A stretch of 64,000 nt of DNA from Chiridota heheva. Its lineage: Eukaryota; Echinodermata; Holothuroidea; Apodida; Chiridotidae. Shown one piece after another: positions 59,036 to 64,000 of this stretch (position 1 is its first letter; each line of letters opens with the position of its first letter). The translations under genes and the position numbers were made by a program. Below the pieces are notes generated by a model. It did not search any database. It was not told the origin of the DNA and saw only the letters and a list, made by a program, of their open reading frames with translations. The stretch is from positions 1,427,001 through 1,491,000 of the forward strand of contig JAIGNY010000800.1 in assembly GCA_020152595.1 (NCBI GenBank), given 5' to 3'.

Positions 59036-59402
59036 CTAAACATGAGAGTCTCGGGGTGTGTAATTATACAATGGTAGTTTAGAAGAGAAAACTATCGCAA
59101 TGTGTGTGCTTCTATAGTTTACTCATATTTTAGTTTTCTTGGTTCTTGATCTTTTGATGGTATGGTAGGGTGAATCCATTCTGTTCATGGATTAAGTTCT
59201 AATTGTTTTGTTTACGCTTGTTTAACTGTAAGTTTGCAAAACATTCTTGCAGTGAATTGTGGGTTATGATGACCTCAGATGTCAAAGGTCATACAAAAGT
59301 CAGTCAAACATTCCTAGCCTGTTCCCACTAGTGGAACTTGAGGCACCAGGAATCCACACTACAAATTTCATTGTCAATTCTATGTTCATATCAGTGTCTT
59401 CA
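59036..59402 (+). other. TTF2 3' UTR and flank
   Basis: Sequence downstream of the stop with no clear poly(A) signal and no other gene. Confidence 0.4.
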
Positions 59403-59790
59403 AACAGGGCTCCCGGTAAACCTTTAAAAACCTTTATTGACAAATTGAACCTTTATTTCTTTCAAAATAACCTTTAAAAACCTTCATTTTCAAAGTTGAG
59501 TAAGGTAAATGATTCGAGTGCCAAGGTTTTAGCTTCATTGGTAAGTATACACATCCATTTAATAGCATATCTGTTCTCGACACACATTTAAAAAGTAGGA
59601 CCAAAATAAAATGTCCAACTTCACGTGAGTAATGGACTTTTGGCGCCACCAACTGCCTTTTGCCCCAGAATATGCTCATTGTATGAAAATTTATACCATG
59701 AGTTAACCTTTATAAACCTTTTTATTTAAATCCAAAACCTTTAAAAACCTTTATTTTAACTTTTCCAACCTTTAGAAAAACCTTTATTTA
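59403..59790 (+). repeat. dispersed repeat, copy 2 of the inverted pair
   Basis: 59403-59625 matches 1-230 reversed. It continues with irregular AACCTTTAAAAACCTTTATT repeats to about 59790. Confidence 0.7.
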
Positions 59791-60239
59791 AAAAAAGAGT
59801 CACTGGGAGACCTGAATAATACATTGCTGGTGCTTATCAGTCCGAGGTTGTATGTTCTTTGTTAGTTGTTGTCTGAAGTGAGGAATCATGGGAAATCAAG
59901 TAGGAACACATCCTGATTTGATGTCAGCAATCTGAATTATGTGCTCATCTAGTGGAAAGAATTATATGTTCTTTGAATTTTGTAAAGAAACTCCTTCACT
60001 CTGTTTTTCTGAAAAGTTTAAATGAGATATTAACCCTTTTACAAAGATCAATGAACTGGAAAATACTTTATATGAAGGGCAATTGATGATGATGTTGTAT
60101 ATGCTATAGCAATCACTTAGTAAAGTCCGTAAACCATTGATGGCCAGGTCCTCAGCCTGGTAAAAGACTGCGATTGCCAAAGGTTATCAGTACTATTACA
60201 TGTAAGAAAATTATGGCAATATACTAGTGAGGAATCATG

Positions 60240-60985
60240 GAAAATTAAGAAGGAATTAATTTGTCTATCTTTTATAAAAGAGGACTTTAAAAGAAACTGA
60301 AGCAAGCAAAATCTTATTCTGTTTTAAAGGATTAGTTTAGGGGTCAAGCAAGTCTATCTTTTTATAAAAGAAACAAAATGGTGAAGACATATTCCTTTAA
60401 GGAGATAAAGTTTTAAAAAAAAATTGGTGAAGTAAGTCCACTATGGAAAAAATCTTATTTTTTTTGTTAATGTATTTTAAAGAAAGTTTATTTAATTTTC
60501 TCACTATTTAAAATATTTTTCCTTGAACAGGTGGTTTATTATAAGTTTAAAGCTTGGAAATCAGAAATCAGACTGTGATGTCATAGCCTCAGATTCCTCA
60601 AAAGTCTTTATGTATTCTATCATATTTTGTTTTTGATTTTGTGGCGTAAAAACCATTGTTTTTCACAAAAGTAGTGAAACACAATCTTGTAAGGATAATT
60701 ATAATTTACCACCTGAAGAAAGTTAGAGGAAAATAATTGAAATAGGAACAAAATTAAATATATACATTTTTTAAATACATTAACAAGTTTTTAAGAATGT
60801 GAGGATAAGGGTGCCAATTATCCATAGTAGACTTACTACGCCAGTCATTTCTACAAAGATAAGACAGAGCTTTAAACATGAATATCCCTTAATGGAATAA
60901 GATATGGAGGTACTTTCTTCACCATTTTGTTTCTATTGAAGTCCTCTTTCAAATAAGATTGCTTGACCACTAACAGACAGTCTCT
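60240..60985. mobile_element. M1 MITE with rearranged left end
   Basis: TTTTAAAGGATTAGTTTAGG+GGTCAAGCAAGTC (60320), ATCAGACTGTGATGTCATAG, CCACCTGAAGAAA, CTTCACCATTTTGTTTC, CAAATAAGATTGCTTGACCA. The arms are complementary. Confidence 0.7.
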
Positions 60986-61167
60986 TCTGGTTTGCTTGTC
61001 AAAGTAAGTAACCATTTAAGCATTTCTTGTATGTGAAAAGAAAAACTGCATTTCTGATGTAGTTCATCCCATTCCAGTACAGTGCCATAACAATAGAAAT
61101 ATTCATCTGCAAAGAGTACATGATGACTTCTGGGTTCCTAATTTGCTTAAAAGTGCAGAAGATCTTG

Positions 61168-61382
61168 AGATGTGCAGTGGACCAGTGGTTAAGGAGTCAT
61201 GCTTGTATGCGAAAGGCACCGGGTTTGATTCCCACCGCGAGCCCTGCATTGTGTTACTCTGCTTGCTCTGGTTCACCCAGCTGTAAAATGAGTACCAGCA
61301 CTGCTGGGGAGGTGACTCTCATCCACCTATGCCATTGCACCAGGGATGATGGGCCTTTATGGCTCGAGTATGGATTTAGCAG
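61168..61382 (+). mobile_element. SINE-A, shortened copy
   Basis: GTGCAGTGGACCAGTGGTTA (A box with a small duplication), CACCGGGTTTGATTCCCACC (B box), AGCTGTAAAATGAGTACCAG+CACTGCTGGGGAG, then a truncated end. The CAAGACACTTTACTCTACTT part is partly deleted. Confidence 0.75.
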
Positions 61383-61599
61383 AAGATCTGAGGTGTCTTT
61401 GACAGTACCACCGACAAGGGAGGGTGGGTAAGGGGGTGTCATTGTCACCCGAGGTGCTAGGGATCCAGGTTGCAGGGGCCGTAAAATTTAAGAAAAAGAA
61501 TCACATTCAAAAGATATCCTTTACAGTCTGTGCCCTTTGGTTATGAAATGAGCCAATATATCCACGATTGGTTCTCTGTGACTCTAGTCTTGGAGTAGG

Positions 61600-61745
61600 A
61601 CGATCCTTAAGGAAAGTGATATATTGCCCCACAAACAAAGAGGTCTTAAAGCCTAAGCCTCACCTTAACCTGTTAGGGTGAGGTTGGTTCTGTTTCAAAA
61701 CCTCTTTGTACGTTGGGCAATATATCACTTTTTGATCCTTAAGTA
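61600..61745. mobile_element. foldback element with ATATATTGCCC arms
   Basis: CTTAAGGAAAGTGATATATT+GCCC (61606) faces GGGCAATATATCACTTT...CCTTAAG (61715-61743). Inside, CAAAGAGGT pairs with ACCTCTTTG, and GCCTCACC...GGGTGAGG forms a smaller stem. Confidence 0.8.
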
Positions 61746-61865
61746 AATCTGAAATGTAGCTTACAGTTTGTGAAGAGCTTTGTAGACCATAAAGAGGACT
61801 GAATTGCATGCACTTTATGGGGAGTAAGTGCAGATTGATGTAATCAGCTGTAATGTAGTTACCCA

Positions 61866-62010
61866 GAGTACATCTTTGGCTCAGTGGTAGAGCATCTGCC
61901 TTTCCACCGTGAGGCCCCGGGTTCAATCCTGGGTTGGGTCATACCAAAGACTTTCAAAATGGGACCTGTTGCTTCTTTGTCTTCTGTCGAAGGAGGCAGA
62001 GCGTGGTAAT
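61866..62010 (+). mobile_element. SINE-D, tRNA-derived
   Basis: TTGGCTCAGTGGTAGAGCAT (good A box) and CCCCGGGTTCAATCCTGGG (good B box and T arm), then GGGTCATACCAAAGACTTTC, AAAATGGGACCTGTTGCTTC. The head is tRNA-Gly-like, but the anticodon stem is disturbed and the fixed tail points to a SINE. Also reported: a 15-bp AGAATAGAACTTGAT triplet repeat follows at 62020-62070. Confidence 0.7.
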
Positions 62011-62096
62011 AATGTGGTTGATAGAATAGAACTTAATAGAATAGAACTTGATAGAATAGAACTTGATAGATTAAACTTGTCGCGCCATAAGGTCTA

Positions 62097-62239
62097 TCGC
62101 AAATAGAAATCGCAGTGCATGATGAGATAGAATAGGGGGCAAAAGTACGGGCGTTGTGTAAATGAACATTTGTGCACGCTCGCGCCTGCACTTTGCGCCC
62201 CTTGTCTATCCCATCTTGCATTGCGATTTCTATTTGCGA
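62097..62239. mobile_element. 143-bp Mutator-like foldback MITE
   Basis: TCGCAAATAGAAATCGCA (62097) and TGCGATTTCTATTTGCGA (ending 62239) are perfect inverted ends, and pairing continues with few mismatches for about 65 bp per arm. Flanked by a perfect 9-bp duplication TAAGGTCTA (62088-62096, 62240-62248), the size typical of Mutator-like elements. No coding capacity. Confidence 0.88.
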
Positions 62240-62249
62240 TAAGGTCTAT

Positions 62250-63920
62250 TAATGAGGGATTTCATCACGTAATTAACTTATCTGGAAGCAATTTTGCAAG
62301 GAAAGCGTTGATGGGTTTCATGCAAAGCTCAGTTGCATGCTAACCTACTTAGTCAGGATGTTGTATTTTACTGTGCACTTTTTTGTTTGCATTTTAACGT
62401 TTTATATACACAGAAGCCATCTGAGTTTATTATATCACAGCCACATACCAACAAACTAGTGTGAACTGTAGGTTACATAAAGTAGGATGCCATTGCATGC
62501 TGGGAAGCCAAACCTAGGGAGGGACCAGGATCAGATGGGAAAGATGGTGGAAGCGTCTTTTTATTGAGACACTGTGTGGTGGAATGCCCCCATGGGGTGG
62601 GAATTTTCACAACCAATTGCAGTTATTTTGTTTGCTTCCAATTTTTTCTTCATATTTTCCTAACGATGTTTATATATTCACCGCCATTACATGGAGTGGG
62701 CATAATTATCTTACTGATATAAAAAAATAATTTTATATCGCTGTGGGACGTATGACGCCCTGTGGGACGTATGACGCCCTGTGGACAGCAGAAAACAACA
62801 TCAGGATCAGATGGAAAGAAAACGCTGGGACATAGGATGCCATTTTATTGGGACATAAGTGTGAGATGCCATTTTTATAATTGACCGGACATTTATCAGT
62901 GCAACCAATTTGCTACAGCAAAGCCATCATTGTTTAATTATCTTATAAAAAAATAACTTTTATATAACAGAAACATCTAAATGCAATCAATGGCAAGCGC
63001 ATAATTATCTTACAAAAATAATTTTATATAACAACATGCAAACAGCTAATTAAGTGTAGAGGACAGTATTCTTGCCGATAGAATGGCGATGTAAACAAAG
63101 TCACAAATGATTTCTTGAAGTCAGCTGAAAGACCCTTATTAATCGCATGCTTAACATAGTCCTGTGGACTTGGGAACGGTGTTGGTTTGTATGGATGGTT
63201 GGCTTTGTGAAGCTTATTGAGACCGCTGTGCCTTGTAATCGCTATACAAGCACCTGACATTGTTATTGTTAAGATCAAAGTTATAGAATAATGGTATTTA
63301 TTATATATTCAAACTCCATGAATGTCTTTGTGTATTTTATTGAAATATTATCGTCTTTTATAAGCACTGACAAAGAAAAGCTCTGTCATACAGTGTGGAT
63401 GTCTGTCTTGCTACTTGAGGGGAATTTTTAAATAACACAACCTAATTTTTGGTGAGCATGAGAAGCATAATGTGAACCTATGTAATGGCAATTTCGTCTG
63501 TCCCGAAGGCCGATCGGCCATCCAGTTTTTCCTGAGATTTCCTCAAAAATGTTTAAGTTTTTTGAGAATTTTTCAGAAAACGTTAAAGTTCCTTCAGAGT
63601 TCCTCAGAAAAAGTTAGTTTCTTCAGATATCCTTATGAACAGATAAAATTCCTTACAAAATGTTTAAGTTTTTCAGAGACACTTAATACTAGATTGAAGA
63701 CTAGTTTCCTTAAAAAGTCTACAAAATATTTGATATTTCCTTAAAAGAAAATTGTAAAATGATATAATTTTCCAATATTCTTCAGAGATTCTCAAGCGTC
63801 TCTCTCGTAGCACTAGAGATTTTAAATTCTTCAAAATATTTGGACACCAATGGTTGTATCTGGCATGATTATTAATCTTTGCCTTTAATATTGTGGTCAT
63901 TTGCATAAAATTGCTACAGT
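62250..63920. other. intergenic, no gene recognised
   Basis: Contains a short direct repeat CTGTGGGACGTATGACGCC (62742, 62762) and a repeated AATTATCTTA--AAAATAA phrase (62705, 62937, 63003). 63024-63278 has minus-strand SINE-like phrases. CGAAGGCCGATCGGCC near 63505 is a short palindrome. No exon was identified. Confidence 0.35.
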
Positions 63921-64000
63921 ATTCAATAATAATAATATCAATGTATACTTGATAAAGCGCCGGTCCGCCAAAAGGCGCTTTGCAACAATTGCCATTGCAC
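63921..64000 (-). mobile_element. LINE 3' end, cut by the window edge
   Basis: On minus: AAAGCGCCTTTTGGCGGACC, GGCGCTTTATCAAGT, then (ATT)n. The AAAGCGCC...GGCGCTTT stem-loop before an ATT tail equals the 3' signature of the CR1/L2-like LINEs here (compare 56356-56404). Confidence 0.65.

Noticed and set aside
61872-61935. Functional tRNA gene
   Set aside because: The A and B boxes are good, but the anticodon arm does not pair properly and a SINE-type body follows.

Overview
This is a eukaryotic, intron-rich, AT-rich window with very dense repeats. I found no operons and no prokaryotic features. The repeats are CR1/L2-like and I/RTE-like LINE fragments, tRNA-derived SINEs, foldback MITEs and satellites. 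Together with two conserved animal genes they suggest an invertebrate deuterostome, most plausibly an echinoderm such as a sea urchin. The species call is inference. LAYOUT: two protein-coding genes lie head to head. On the minus strand, about 1048-15290 (or 15580), is CHMP7, the ESCRT-III/ESCRT-II hybrid that starts nuclear-envelope sealing. Eight exons are recognised, plus a possible 33-nt exon upstream; the 3' end runs off the left edge. On the plus strand, 21703-59035, is TTF2, a SNF2-family ATPase that releases RNA polymerase from DNA. Nineteen exons join in phase to about 1182 codons, through to the stop codon. The short 5' exon with the start codon and the first zinc ligand was not found. 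Between the genes (about 15.6-21.7 kb) lie a putative divergent promoter region, a decayed CR1/L2-like LINE (17.6-20.3 kb), a SINE and a second LINE end. From 59.0 to 64.0 kb I see no gene, only dispersed repeats, a SINE, a tRNA-like SINE, foldback elements and the start of another LINE on the minus strand. REPEATS: introns make up most of both genes. They hold satellites with units of 14, 16, 17, 18, 21, 22, 23, 46 and about 120 bp, two TA arrays that bracket a 71-nt CHMP7 exon, and a TTAA-flanked long-inverted-repeat MITE family. A pyrimidine-rich dispersed element ends in a GGCAC-TTTGAC-GTGCCGTTAA block followed by a CAAAC-type tail. All roughly 17 copies of that tail that I can find, in both genes, lie in the sense orientation of the host gene. 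Other oddities are a satellite that copied the CHMP7 splice donor, a 473-bp DNA transposon whose conceptual removal restores an RT reading frame, and a 143-bp Mutator-like foldback with a perfect 9-bp target duplication. GENES TOGETHER: CHMP7 and TTF2 both act on chromatin or the nuclear envelope around mitosis (known for the mammalian proteins). A shared promoter is only a hypothesis here. Exon borders were placed by eye from splice-site dinucleotides, reading phase and remembered similarity to the human proteins; no alignment was run.
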